Assembly: GCF_000018145.1 (NCBI RefSeq)
Contig: NC_009952.1
Location: 1,240,001-1,304,000 of the forward strand
Source: Dinoroseobacter shibae DFL 12 = DSM 16493
GTDB taxonomy: Bacteria; Pseudomonadota; Alphaproteobacteria; Rhodobacterales; Rhodobacteraceae
Length of the DNA stretch: 64,000 bases
Direction: 5' to 3'
Positions within the stretch are counted from its first letter, which is position 1; every line of letters starts with the position of its first letter. Shown here piece by piece: positions 54,232-63,303 of this stretch. The notes under the pieces were generated by a model that was not told the origin of the DNA, did no database searches, and worked only from the letters and a program-made list of their open reading frames with translations. Position numbers and translations under genes: made by a program.

Positions 54232-55158
54232 TCAGTACCCCCGCTCGTCGCGGTACATCTTCACCAGAAAGCCGGTGATGAAGACCATCATGATCAGGAA
54301 GAGCACCACCGCGATGGCCGCGCCATAGCCCATGCGGAAGCCGTATTCCGACAGCGCCACCTCGAACATGTAGAAGCTGAGCACGCGGGACGAGCCGAAC
54401 GGGCCACCCTGCGTCATGATCGAGATCAGATCGAAGCTGCGCAGCGCGCCGATGATCGTGACCACGAAGGCGATGAAGGTCGCCGGGCGCAGTTGCGGCA
54501 GCACAACGTGCCACAGCATCCGCCAGCCCTTGGCGCCATCGAGGCGCCCGGCCTCGATCTGCTCGGGGTCAACGGCGTTCAGGCCGGTCAGGTACAGGAT
54601 CATGCAATAGGCGGTCTGGGGCCAAAGCCCGGCAGCGATGATGCCGATGGTGACGTAACGCTCATCCCCCAGAACCGCGATGGGGCCGAGGCCGACCCAG
54701 CCGAGCATCGTGTTCAGCATGCCGAAATTCGGGTCGTAGAACCAGGTGAAGACAAGGCCCACGACAACCTGGCTGATCACGAAGGGAAAGAAGAACAGGG
54801 ACTTGTAGAGCCGGATGCCCGTCACGGTCTGGTTCAGGAAGAGCGCGATGAACAGCCCCGCCGGGATCGCCAGCAGGTAGAGCGCCAGCCAAATGATATT
54901 GTTCTTGAGCGAGGTATAGAACGCATCGTCGTAGCGCAGCTCGTCATAGTTGCGCAGGCCGACGAATTCCGGCTCCCCCAGCCCGTCCCATTCCAGCAAG
55001 CTGATCTGGAAGGATTGGAAGATAGGGATGATCACGTAGACCGCGAAAAACAGGATGCCCGGGATCAGGAACAGGATCGGGGTCAGGGCCTGCTGATTGC
55101 GGTGCCACCAGCTGCCGCCAGCCAGCGACCGAACTTCGGAAAGATCAGAAGAGGTCAT
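54232..55158 (-). CDS. Carbohydrate ABC transporter permease (MalF-like)
   Basis: A 308-residue permease with six helices and the EAA loop EAGRLDGAKGWRMLWHVVLP. An in-frame GTG at 55170 could add four residues, but the ATG at 55158 has GGTGAG seven bases upstream. It pairs with the MalG-like permease. Confidence 0.92.
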   Translation of the reverse strand: MTSSDLSEVRSLAGGSWWHRNQQALTPILFLIPGILFFAVYVIIPIFQSFQISLLEWDGLGEPEFVGLRNYDELRYDDAFYTSLKNNIIWLALYLLAIPAGLFIALFLNQTVTGIRLYKSLFFFPFVISQVVVGLVFTWFYDPNFGMLNTMLGWVGLGPIAVLGDERYVTIGIIAAGLWPQTAYCMILYLTGLNAVDPEQIEAGRLDGAKGWRMLWHVVLPQLRPATFIAFVVTIIGALRSFDLISIMTQGGPFGSSRVLSFYMFEVALSEYGFRMGYGAAIAVVLFLIMMVFITGFLVKMYRDERGY

Positions 55159-55235
55159 GGGCGTGCTCACCGTTCGGTGGTGGGGTGGGCGTCCCCGGGA
55201 AATGCCGGGAACGCCCCTTGGGTGAGTGGTGGTGG

Positions 55236-56480
55236 TCAGTAGACGCGCTGGCGGACCCGCTCCATCCGCTCCAGGATGCGGTCGAGATTGTCGGGTTTCA
55301 CCATGAATTCCTGGAAGCCCTCCATCCCCGCCTTGGCCATCTCGGCGGGCGCGTCACGGTCGAAGAACTGTGCCAGTGCGTAGGCGTTCGAGAGCATGTC
55401 GAAGCCCTCTTTCAGGAACTTGTCGTCATCCACGCTGGCGGCCTTGTGCACGGGCAACTGGCCGAGCTGGTCGCCCGCGTTGATCTGTGTCTGGACCTCG
55501 GGAGAGGTGACATACCGCAGGAAGGCGCGGGCGGCTTCCTTGTTCGCGGCCTGGGCGGGGATGTGGAACGTGTCGGTCGGCGCATCCTCGGCCTTGGGGA
55601 TGCCTGGGGTGATTTCGACGAATTGATAAAAGCCCAGCTGGTCGTCGCCGAGCCCGGCCTCGCGCAGATGCGAGACCGCGAAATTGCCCATCAGGTAGGC
55701 GGCGGCTTCGCCCCGGACCATGAAAGGCAGGGCTTCTTGCCAGCTGTAGGTCTGATGGTTGTCGATGAAGGCGCCCATATCGATCAGCTCGCGCCAGTTC
55801 GCCATGGTCTGGCGCACCCGGTCGTCGGTCCAGGCGACCTCGCCGTTGGTGAGCGCCATGTGGAACTCGTAGCCATTCGTGCGCAGGTTGAGGTAGTCGA
55901 ACCAGCCGCCCGCGGTCCACAAGAACTTGGTGCCGATGGTGTAACACTTGATCCCGTTTTCCAGCAGAGTCTGGCAGTTCGCCTTTTCCTCGGCCCAGGT
56001 GGTCGGCTCGGTCAGGCCGAGGTCGTTATAGATGTCCTCGCGGTAATACACGCCCCATTGGTAGTAGGTATAGGGCACGCCCCATTGCTTGCCGTCGATG
56101 GTCATGGACGGCTTGGTCGACGCCAGATTTGCGGATTTCTCGTCATCCCAGAGGTCCGAGATATCCTCGAAAAGCCCGGCCTCGACGAAGGGCAGCATCC
56201 GGTTGCCCGCGTACCAGTTGGCCACATCCGGCGTGTTGGCCGTCAGGAAGTTGCGGATCTGCGTCTTGTAGGCCTCGCGGTCGATGATCGTCAGCTCGAT
56301 GTCGAGATCGGGGTGCTGCTCCTGAAACCCGGCGACGAGACCTTCCATGGTGGCGCGGGGAGCCGGGTTCGACATATCCGAGAAAATCTTCAGCTCGCCG
56401 GTCAGCTCGGCCGCCGCGGGCACCGTGAAGGCGACAGACGTGGCAAGCGCGGCCAGAAGCGATTTCGTGGATGGGCGCAT
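55236..56480 (-). CDS. Sugar ABC transporter substrate-binding protein
   Basis: A 414-residue periplasmic binding protein of the family 1 extracellular type. The signal peptide SLLAALATSVAFTVPAAA ends near residue 23. The mature part has the EQHPDLDIELTIIDREAYKT and TPDVANWYAGNRM motifs. First gene of the long minus-strand operon; the ATG at 56480 is preceded on that strand by AGGGAGGATATC. Confidence 0.93.
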   Translation of the reverse strand: MRPSTKSLLAALATSVAFTVPAAAELTGELKIFSDMSNPAPRATMEGLVAGFQEQHPDLDIELTIIDREAYKTQIRNFLTANTPDVANWYAGNRMLPFVEAGLFEDISDLWDDEKSANLASTKPSMTIDGKQWGVPYTYYQWGVYYREDIYNDLGLTEPTTWAEEKANCQTLLENGIKCYTIGTKFLWTAGGWFDYLNLRTNGYEFHMALTNGEVAWTDDRVRQTMANWRELIDMGAFIDNHQTYSWQEALPFMVRGEAAAYLMGNFAVSHLREAGLGDDQLGFYQFVEITPGIPKAEDAPTDTFHIPAQAANKEAARAFLRYVTSPEVQTQINAGDQLGQLPVHKAASVDDDKFLKEGFDMLSNAYALAQFFDRDAPAEMAKAGMEGFQEFMVKPDNLDRILERMERVRQRVY

Positions 56481-56492
56481 GATATCCTCCCT

Positions 56493-56553
56493 ATGGTCTC
56501 ATGCAGTGGCCGGTCTCATTATTTGAAACCATGTTTTATATGTTGAAATCATG
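56493..56553. promoter_or_regulatory. Putative IclR-type operator array
   Basis: Half-sites GGTCTCA at 56495-56501 and 56512-56518 face TGAAACC (56524-56530) and TGAAATC (56544-56550). The central pair makes the pseudo-palindrome GGTCTCA-TTATT-TGAAACC. The direct copies TTGAAACCATG and TTGAAATCATG start 20 bases apart. The array lies between the divergent transporter and regulator starts. Confidence 0.55.
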
Positions 56554-56621
56554 GCCCCGCTGGTCCTAACCTGTCAACAGCTTTCCACCGCAAAGAGTGG
56601 CGCGACAGGGAGGAGACCCGC

Positions 56622-57437
56622 ATGACCGGTGGCGGGACTGCAGATGGGACCGTCGGCAAGGCCCTGGCCGTGCTGGACCAGGTGGCGGCGTTCGGTCGCC
56701 CGGTCCGGTTTGGCGAGCTGCTGGCGGCCAGCCCGTTTCCCAAGGCGACCCTCTACCGGTTTGTGCAGACCCTCACGAGCCAGGGGATGCTGGCGTTCGA
56801 TCCGGAGCGTCAGACCTACGCTCCGGGCTTGCGCCTGGTGCGGCTGGCCCATGCCGCGTGGGAGCAAAGCGCGCTCGCGCCGATTGCCAGGGACCATCTC
56901 GACGCCCTGAGCGCGGAGCTCGGCGAGACGGTGCATCTGGCGCAGCTCGACAATGCACAGGTGCTCTATGTCGACAAGCGCAACGCCGCCAAGCCGGTGG
57001 AGATGTTCTCCCAGGCGGGCAAGGTCGGTCCGGCATACTGCACCGGGGTCGGCAAGGCGATGCTGGCCTTTCTGCCCGATGCCGAGCTCGCGCCGATCCT
57101 GGATCAGCAGTCCTATCACGCGTTCACGCCCCACACCTTGACCTCGGCAGCGCAGTTGCGCACCGATCTGGAGAAAACCCGGGCGCGGGGCTACGCGCTG
57201 GACCGGGAGGAGCATGAGCCCGGGATCATCTGCGTCGCCCTGCCGATCCTGAGCCAGACCGGCCGGGTCCTCGGGGCGCTGTCGGTCACGAGCACTACCA
57301 CGCGCATGTCGCTTGCCGAGCTCGAAGGCCACGCGCCGCTGATCGGCCAAGCCGCCGGCCGGATCGCGGCCGAGGCGGAGACCTGGCGCTTTCCGGATGC
57401 GACCGGGCCGCGTTTGCAGCACGAAACCCGAGCCTAG
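56622..57437 (+). CDS. IclR family transcriptional regulator
   Basis: A 271-residue IclR-type regulator. The N-terminal winged helix shows VGKALAVLDQVAAFGRPVRF, KATLYRFVQTLTSQGML, and the C-terminal effector domain AYCTGVGKAMLAF plus GICCVALPI-like GIICVALPIL. Its divergent position from the transporter operon makes it the likely regulator of galactoside uptake and breakdown. The ATPase gene follows after 15 bases. Confidence 0.92.
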   Translation: MTGGGTADGTVGKALAVLDQVAAFGRPVRFGELLAASPFPKATLYRFVQTLTSQGMLAFDPERQTYAPGLRLVRLAHAAWEQSALAPIARDHLDALSAELGETVHLAQLDNAQVLYVDKRNAAKPVEMFSQAGKVGPAYCTGVGKAMLAFLPDAELAPILDQQSYHAFTPHTLTSAAQLRTDLEKTRARGYALDREEHEPGIICVALPILSQTGRVLGALSVTSTTTRMSLAELEGHAPLIGQAAGRIAAEAETWRFPDATGPRLQHETRA

Positions 57438-57452
57438 AGGGAGGGGCAGCCC

Positions 57453-58508
57453 ATGTCCGGGATCACATTACGGGGCGCCGTCAAGCGGTACGGTGAAACG
57501 CAGGTCGTGCATGGCGTGGACCTGTCCATCGCGGATGGTGAGTTCTGCGTCTTTGTCGGCCCGTCCGGCTGCGGCAAGTCCACCCTGTTGCGGATGATCG
57601 CCGGGCTGGAAGAGACCAGCGAAGGCAGCATTCATATCGGGGCGCGGGATGTCACCCGGCTGGATCCGTCCGAACGCGGTGTGGCGATGGTGTTTCAGAC
57701 CTATGCGCTCTATCCCCATATGACCGTTGCGGAAAACATGGGCTTCGGGCTGAAGATGAACGGCGTGCCCAAGGCGGAGATCAAGGCCAAGGTGGCCGCC
57801 GCCTCGGAGATCCTGAAGCTGGATGATTACCTCGCGCGCAAGCCCAAGGCCCTGTCGGGCGGGCAGCGGCAGCGTGTGGCGATCGGTCGGGCCATCGTGC
57901 GCGGCCCGGAGGTGTTCCTGTTCGACGAGCCGTTGTCCAACCTCGATGCGGAGTTGCGGGTCGAGATGCGGGTGGAGATCGCGCGCCTGCACAAGGAGAT
58001 CGGCGCCACGATGATCTACGTGACCCATGACCAGGTCGAGGCGATGACGCTGGCCGACAAGATCGTGGTGCTGCGGGCCGGCCGGGTGGAGCAGGTGGGC
58101 GCCCCGCTGGAGCTCTACCGCGACCCGGACAACGTGTTCGTGGCGGGGTTCATCGGGTCTCCGGCGATGAATTTCCTCGATGGTCGGATCGAGAACGACG
58201 CCGTGCATCTCGCCGGGCTTCCGCCCCTGCCGGTGCCGGGTGCCGCGGGCCGGTCGGGTCCGGTGACTGTGGGGGTGCGTCCGCAGCACATCGCGCTGGA
58301 GCCCGGGGGGGACGGGTATCTGGTGGAGTTGACGGAGTCCCTGGGCGGGGTGTCGTACCTCTATCTGCGTGGGGCGGACGGCTCCAGGCTGACGGTGGAG
58401 GCGGGCGAGGAAGACCCGATCGCCGAGGGCACGCCCGTGGGGCTGTCCCTGGCGCCGGACCGGGTCATGCTGTTCGAGGCGGAGACCGGCCAGCGCCTGC
58501 GCGGCTGA
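57453..58508 (+). CDS. Sugar ABC transporter ATP-binding protein (UgpC/MalK-like)
   Basis: A 351-residue ATPase: Walker A GPSGCGKST at 36-44, the signature LSGGQRQRVAIGRA near 134, Walker B VFLFDEPLSNLD and the switch histidine in YVTHDQVEA. The C-terminal OB-fold (MOI) domain is complete. It is downstream of the IclR gene on the other strand from its permeases, but is the obvious motor for that transporter. Confidence 0.93.
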   Translation: MSGITLRGAVKRYGETQVVHGVDLSIADGEFCVFVGPSGCGKSTLLRMIAGLEETSEGSIHIGARDVTRLDPSERGVAMVFQTYALYPHMTVAENMGFGLKMNGVPKAEIKAKVAAASEILKLDDYLARKPKALSGGQRQRVAIGRAIVRGPEVFLFDEPLSNLDAELRVEMRVEIARLHKEIGATMIYVTHDQVEAMTLADKIVVLRAGRVEQVGAPLELYRDPDNVFVAGFIGSPAMNFLDGRIENDAVHLAGLPPLPVPGAAGRSGPVTVGVRPQHIALEPGGDGYLVELTESLGGVSYLYLRGADGSRLTVEAGEEDPIAEGTPVGLSLAPDRVMLFEAETGQRLRG

Positions 58509-58514
58509 TCCGGC

Positions 58515-58802
58515 TCAGCGCTGGGGAAACTTGGTGTAGATCGCAGGTTTGCCATCGATCCATCCCGGCGAGTCCGACGCTGCGCTTTGATCGGCGGCGG
58601 AGGCGCGCCGTCTCTGCCGTGCGGCGGAAATTTTGCGCATGACAATATGCTTGGCCGCCAGGATCGCCGCCAGAACGAGGGCGAGTTGCAGAAGGCTCCC
58701 CACCAGGCTCAGGCAGGTGTCCGGTCCGACAGCATACAGCCAGTAGGCGAGGATACCGACGCTCTCGCGGCACTCATAAACTTGCAGAAGGCTGGGTTCC
58801 AT
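58515..58802 (-). CDS. Small membrane protein of unknown function
   Basis: A 95-residue protein with one to two hydrophobic segments (ILAYWLYAV and SLVGSLLQLALVLAAILAA), then a basic cluster and a polar tail ending WIDGKPAIYTKFPQR. The ATG at 58802 has GGAG six bases upstream, which supports this start over the longer open frame. It converges with the ATPase gene. No family is recognised. Confidence 0.5.
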   Translation of the reverse strand: MEPSLLQVYECRESVGILAYWLYAVGPDTCLSLVGSLLQLALVLAAILAAKHIVMRKISAARQRRRASAADQSAASDSPGWIDGKPAIYTKFPQR

Positions 58803-59254
58803 CTCGGGCTCCGTAGGGGGGGATGCCCGTATCAGCCTGCACCGTGAAATGGACCATATATGGGCAATGGTAGGGCAGGGAGGACGGCCCGCCGGCATGC
58901 GCTGGGCGTTTTTGCGTGCCGGGTGACCCGCGGGAGGCGTGATTCTCCCGACCTGAGGCGACCCGCGCGCCTTGCGCGCGCGGGATCTGGCGCAAATCCT
59001 GCCTAGAAATGAAGCTTTGGCAGCCGTTGTCGCCGCCCCAGGCTGCAGGTTGTTGCGCTGCAGCGAAGTTTGCGCGCGCAGAAAGTCTGATTTCGCCACC
59101 GGCCTTCAAAGGGGGGTATGTTCAACACAGAGCAGGACGCATGCGTTCTGTTTCGGTAAAGACCTCGTCTGGCAATGCCTGCGCTTGCAGGCCTCCTCCT
59201 CCCCTCTTCGAGCGCGGGCATTGACCAGATGGGCGTCCGCCGCGCCATCGGACC
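58803..59254. other. Non-coding region with three adjacent stem-loops
   Basis: 452 bases without a credible gene. Three hairpins follow each other: 58892-58900 with 58914-58922 (9 bp), 58931-58936 with 58945-58950 (CGGGAG/CTCCCG), and 58962-58969 with 58977-58984 (CCCGCGCG/CGCGCGGG). A CTGCAG palindrome recurs near 59042 and 59058. The block could be a structured RNA or simply GC-rich spacer. Confidence 0.4.
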
Positions 59255-59977
59255 CTACCAGCTCAGTGGCACTCCGGTGAGCGGCGGCGCAAGATCGTCC
59301 TGCAGTCCGCGGACACGGCTTGTTCCGCCAAGCGGATAGCGTTGGATCTTTCGGAACCAGCCGTGCTGGTCTTCTCCGAGCAGGGTGAGCGACCGGATGA
59401 CGAAGGGGCGGGGCAGGTTCGGCTCGATGATCGGACGCAGGATCGAAAACACCCTCGCCTGTTCCTCAGGCAGCACGCCATCGGTGATCTGGAATTGCAA
59501 TTCGAATGGCGCTTCCGACGGCATATCGCACGCAGCGCGGGGCGGAGTACTGCGGGCGGATCGCGCTGGCGGCGCGTAAAACCTGTCGAAAACACCCCGC
59601 ACCGTCGTGGCGACCTGCCGCAACTCGGGCGATCCCCGAAGCGGCACGATACACAGACCCGCCCGGCGGCGCGCCATGCGCAGGGCCGGCAGCTTGATCG
59701 GGCCGAAATAGTCCGCGATCGCACGGACGGTATGGTGCAGATCGAGCGGGCTGTGACCCCGGGCGAGGCGAAAGGGCGCGAGGATCGGCGCCTGGAACCC
59801 GAAGCGGCGGTGGCGTCCGATCAAGGCCAGCGGTGCGCGGGGAAGTTTTTCGATGTTCAGCAGGGCCGATTCAGTGCGGCTGTCCACGTCCCATCCGAAC
59901 CAATGCTTGCCGAGCACGGCGAGGTCACTGCCGGGTTCGGGCACGCAACTGAGTGCGAAACTGACGTATCGGTGCAT
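59255..59977 (-). CDS. DUF1045 / 2H-phosphoesterase-like protein lacking HxT motifs
   Basis: A 240-residue protein of the DUF1045 (phosphonate-associated) family by overall pattern: MHRYVSFALSCVPEPGSDLA, LGKHWFGWD, RRFGFQAPILAPFRL and the C-terminal YPLG. In the family the two HxT motifs make a 2H phosphoesterase site. Here they read QAP (62-64) and QFQ (161-163), so the active site is lost. The ATG at 59977 has AGGAGG upstream. It is divergent from the ars operon; no phosphonate genes are near. Confidence 0.7.
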   Translation of the reverse strand: MHRYVSFALSCVPEPGSDLAVLGKHWFGWDVDSRTESALLNIEKLPRAPLALIGRHRRFGFQAPILAPFRLARGHSPLDLHHTVRAIADYFGPIKLPALRMARRRAGLCIVPLRGSPELRQVATTVRGVFDRFYAPPARSARSTPPRAACDMPSEAPFELQFQITDGVLPEEQARVFSILRPIIEPNLPRPFVIRSLTLLGEDQHGWFRKIQRYPLGGTSRVRGLQDDLAPPLTGVPLSW

Positions 59978-60054
59978 CTCCGGCCCTCCTCGGCGGGATG
60001 ACACTTCGGTGATAGCGCAGATCGGCTTTCTTTGCAAAAGCGCTGAAAGACGGC

Positions 60055-60088
60055 TTGAACTTCTCAATAGTTCGAGTATTCATGAATT
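60055..60088 (+). promoter_or_regulatory. Promoter and palindrome directly before the ars operon
   Basis: TTGAAC (60055-60060), 16 bases, TATTCA (60077-60082), then the ATG at 60089. Transcription would begin at or beside the start codon. The palindrome ATTCATGAAT (60078-60087) covers the -10 element and is a plausible ArsR operator. There is no Shine-Dalgarno sequence. Confidence 0.55.
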
Positions 60089-60952
60089 ATGGAATCAATA
60101 GATGCCACCCACGCTTTCGATGCGCTGAGCCATCCCGCACGGTTGGAGGTATTCCGCCTGTTGGTGCGGCGCGGGCCGAGCGGGGTGCGCCCGTCCGACA
60201 TTGCCGCGGCCTTGGGACTCAAGCCCAATACCTTGTCGGTCTACCTTGCGGCGCTGCAGGCCGCGGGGCTGGTTGCCTCCCAGCGGGCGGGTCGGGCGGT
60301 GCTCTACCGGGCGGAACTGCGCCGGGTGGGCGCGTTGGTGGATTACCTCGTCGATGATTGCTGCCGGGGACGGCCTGACCTGTGCAGCACCCACCTGGAC
60401 ATGACACCGATGTCGCGCGACGGGGCGGCGCGTGAGGCCCCGTTTCATGTGCTTTTCCTCTGTACCGGAAACTCGGCCCGGTCGATTTTCGCCGAAGCGC
60501 TGCTGACCGAGCTTGGCGGGGCGCGCTTCGTGGCGCATTCCGCTGGGCTTGATCCGGCCGCCGGTCTCAACCCCCGGGCGGTCGAGGTCTTGGAGCGGGC
60601 AGGCCACGACGTCTCGAGCCTGCGCGCCAAGCCCGTGTCCGAGTTCCAGCGATCCGATGCGCCGCGGATGGATTTCGTCTTCACGGTCTGTGACCGGGCG
60701 GCGAACGAGCATTGCCCCCCCTGGCCGGGCCAGCCGATGACGGGCCATTGGGGCCTGCCGGACCCGGTCGCCGCCCAAGGGACCGAGGCGGAGAAATCTC
60801 TCGCCTTCGCCCAGACCTACGCCCAGATGCGCCGCCGGATCGAAGGTTTCGTGGCCCTGCCGCTGCAATCTCTGGACCGACTGGCACTGCAACAGCGCCT
60901 CGATGAGATCGGGCGGCGCCCATCTTTCCAAAGCCGAGAGACACTGACATGA
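60089..60952 (+). CDS. arsRC: ArsR repressor - arsenate reductase (LMW-PTP type) fusion
   Basis: A 287-residue fusion. Residues 1-100 form an ArsR winged helix ([35 protein letters not shown]). C91, C92 and C99 at its end could bind As(III), as in the C-terminal type of ArsR. Residues 117-250 are a low-molecular-weight phosphatase-like arsenate reductase with the loop CTGNSARS, nucleophile C125, and a further pair in [10 protein letters not shown]. So one protein may sense arsenite and reduce arsenate. The stop overlaps the GAPDH start (ATGA). Confidence 0.9.
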   Translation: MESIDATHAFDALSHPARLEVFRLLVRRGPSGVRPSDIAAALGLKPNTLSVYLAALQAAGLVASQRAGRAVLYRAELRRVGALVDYLVDDCCRGRPDLCSTHLDMTPMSRDGAAREAPFHVLFLCTGNSARSIFAEALLTELGGARFVAHSAGLDPAAGLNPRAVEVLERAGHDVSSLRAKPVSEFQRSDAPRMDFVFTVCDRAANEHCPPWPGQPMTGHWGLPDPVAAQGTEAEKSLAFAQTYAQMRRRIEGFVALPLQSLDRLALQQRLDEIGRRPSFQSRETLT

Positions 60953-61971
60953 CGACACCGCGCCCGAGAGTCGCGCTCAACGGCCTTGGCCGGATTGGAA
61001 AACTCGTGCTGCGCGCGTTTTTCGACGAGGGGTTGGAGGCCGATCTGGTCCTTCTGAACGACCCCGTTGCAACACCGGAACAGCACGCGCTGCTGCTGGA
61101 GTTCGACACGGTGCACGGCCGTTGGGAGGCGGTGATCGCCCATGACGCCGACAGCCTGACGATCAATGGCACCTCTGTGCGCTTGACCCAAGCTGCGCGG
61201 ATCGAAGATCTGCCCTTGCGCGAGATGGGCGTGGACGTGGTGCTGGATTGCACGGGCGTGTTCAAGACCGCCGCGAAGACCGCGCCCTATTTCGATGCAG
61301 GCGTCAGGAAGGTCGTGGTGTCGGCACCGGTCAAGGACGGCGGCGCGGTGAACCTGGTCTACGGGGTCAACCACGACTTGTACGACCCTGCGGCACACCG
61401 GCTGATCACGGCGGCGAGTTGTACGACCAATTGCCTGGCGCCCGTGGTCAAGGTCCTCCATGAAGGGATCGGACTCCGGCACGGGTCGATCACGACGATC
61501 CACGATGTGACCAACACCCAGACCATCGTCGACCGCCCGGCCAAGGACATGCGGCGCGCGCGGTCGGCGCTTAACTCGCTGATCCCGACGACCACCGGGT
61601 CCGCGACCGCGATCACCCTGATCTACCCGGAACTGAAGGGGCGGCTGAACGGGCACGCGGTGCGGGTGCCTTTGCTCAATGCCTCCCTGACCGACTGCGT
61701 GTTCGAGATGGCGCGCGAAACCAGCGTCGAGGAGGTCAACGGGCTTCTCAAGGCGGCCTCTCAGGGGGCTCTGGCGGGCATCTTGGGGTACGAAGAACGC
61801 CCGCTCGTTTCCGCCGACTACACCAATGATCCGCGCTCCGCGATCATCGATGCGCCAAGCACGATGGTCGTCAATGGCACGCAGGTGAAGGTTTATGCCT
61901 GGTACGACAACGAGTATGGCTATGCGTGGCGTCTGGCGGATGTGACGCGCATGGTGCTGGAAAGCCTGTGA
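60949..61971 (+). CDS. gapdh: Arsenic-associated glyceraldehyde-3-phosphate dehydrogenase
   Basis: A 340-residue type I GAPDH with N-terminal [15 protein letters not shown] and catalytic C158 in [12 protein letters not shown]; the C-terminal [12 protein letters not shown] is intact. Next to arsJ it is expected to form 1-arseno-3-phosphoglycerate from arsenate and glyceraldehyde-3-phosphate, for export by ArsJ. It may not be the glycolytic enzyme of the cell. Its stop overlaps the arsJ GTG (GTGA). Confidence 0.92.
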   Translation: MTTPRPRVALNGLGRIGKLVLRAFFDEGLEADLVLLNDPVATPEQHALLLEFDTVHGRWEAVIAHDADSLTINGTSVRLTQAARIEDLPLREMGVDVVLDCTGVFKTAAKTAPYFDAGVRKVVVSAPVKDGGAVNLVYGVNHDLYDPAAHRLITAASCTTNCLAPVVKVLHEGIGLRHGSITTIHDVTNTQTIVDRPAKDMRRARSALNSLIPTTTGSATAITLIYPELKGRLNGHAVRVPLLNASLTDCVFEMARETSVEEVNGLLKAASQGALAGILGYEERPLVSADYTNDPRSAIIDAPSTMVVNGTQVKVYAWYDNEYGYAWRLADVTRMVLESL

Positions 61972-63236
61972 AGCGTCCGGTCCCGGACGGGCTGCGCGCC
62001 TACCTGGCGGTGACGGCGGCCTACTGGGCCTTCATGCTCACCGACGGGGCGCTGCGGATGCTGGTGCTGTTGCACTTCCACACGCTGGGCTTCTCGGCGC
62101 TGCAGCTGGCTTACCTGTTTCTGCTCTATGAATTCATGGGAATGGTCACCAACCTGAGCGCGGGCTGGATCGCGGCGCGGTTCGGGCTGGCCAGCACGCT
62201 CTATGCCGGGCTGGCGATCCAGATCGCGGCGCTGGTTGCCCTGGCACAACTGGATCCGGGATGGAGCGTTGCGGCCTCGGTCGCCTTCGTGATGGCGGTG
62301 CAGGGGGCGTCGGGCGTTGCCAAGGACCTGTCCAAGATGAGCGCGAAATCCGCGGTGAAAGTGCTGGCGCCCGCTGGCGATGGGGCGCTGTTTCGCTGGG
62401 TCGCGGCGCTGACCGGGTCCAAGAACGCGGTCAAGGGGCTTGGCTTCCTGCTGGGAGCGGCGCTTCTGGCGATGGTGGGGTTCGTGCCTGCGGTCTGGGT
62501 GATGGCGGGGATGCTGGGCCTGGTGACGCTGCTCCTGGCGCTATTCATGCCGCCGGGGCTGCCACAGGGGGGCAGGGGCGCGAAACTGCGGGATGTGCTT
62601 TCCACCGACCCACGGGTGAACTGGCTGAGCGCGGCGCGGATGTTCCTCTTCGGGGCGCGGGACGTATGGTTCGTGGTCGGCATCCCGATCTATTTCTACA
62701 GCGTGCTGTCCGATGGTAGCGTCGCAGGCAACCGGGCCGCATTCTTCCAGATCGGTGGGTTCATGGCGCTCTGGATCATCGGCTACGGCGCGGTGCAGGG
62801 CTTCGCGCCAAAGATCCTGCGCGCCCGGCAGAAAACCGATGCCGAGATCATCCGGCTGGCGCGGGTTTGGGTGGGTATCCTTGCCTTGATCCCGGCTGCC
62901 CTTGCGGGCCTTGTGGTGCTGGCGGGTGGGGCCGCGCCCTGGCTGACGGCCAGCCTCGTGCTCGGGTTGCTGGTCTTCGGGGTGGTCTTCGCGCTCAACT
63001 CGGCACTGCATTCCTACCTCATCCTCGCCTTCACACGGACGGAACGCGTGACCATGGATGTTGGTTTCTACTACATGTCGAACGCGGCGGGGCGGCTGAT
63101 CGGGACGCTCCTGTCGGGGCTGAGCTTTCAGCTTGGGGGACTGCCGCTCTGCCTTGCCACGGCGGCTGTCATGGCGGGGCTGAGTTGGCGCGCCGCGGCA
63201 CGGCTCGGCCGTCTGCCGCCGAGGTCGCTTGCATAA
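61968..63236 (+). CDS. arsJ: Organoarsenical efflux MFS transporter
   Basis: A 422-residue major-facilitator protein with about twelve helices. Stretches typical for ArsJ are [38 protein letters not shown] and [17 protein letters not shown]. It exports 1-arseno-3-phosphoglycerate, which decays outside to arsenate. Position after GAPDH is the defining context. The GTG start overlaps the GAPDH stop. Confidence 0.92.
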   Translation: MKRPVPDGLRAYLAVTAAYWAFMLTDGALRMLVLLHFHTLGFSALQLAYLFLLYEFMGMVTNLSAGWIAARFGLASTLYAGLAIQIAALVALAQLDPGWSVAASVAFVMAVQGASGVAKDLSKMSAKSAVKVLAPAGDGALFRWVAALTGSKNAVKGLGFLLGAALLAMVGFVPAVWVMAGMLGLVTLLLALFMPPGLPQGGRGAKLRDVLSTDPRVNWLSAARMFLFGARDVWFVVGIPIYFYSVLSDGSVAGNRAAFFQIGGFMALWIIGYGAVQGFAPKILRARQKTDAEIIRLARVWVGILALIPAALAGLVVLAGGAAPWLTASLVLGLLVFGVVFALNSALHSYLILAFTRTERVTMDVGFYYMSNAAGRLIGTLLSGLSFQLGGLPLCLATAAVMAGLSWRAAARLGRLPPRSLA

Positions 63237-63303
63237 TCCACAGACCGCCCCATCTGTGATCGAGACGGCCCCATAAAAACCTTTGGATTGATCGGGGTAT
63301 GAC

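Noticed and set aside
59003-59248. 81-codon minus-strand frame in the gap before the DUF1045 gene
   Set aside because: No ribosome site, no domain, and composition unlike the neighbouring proteins.
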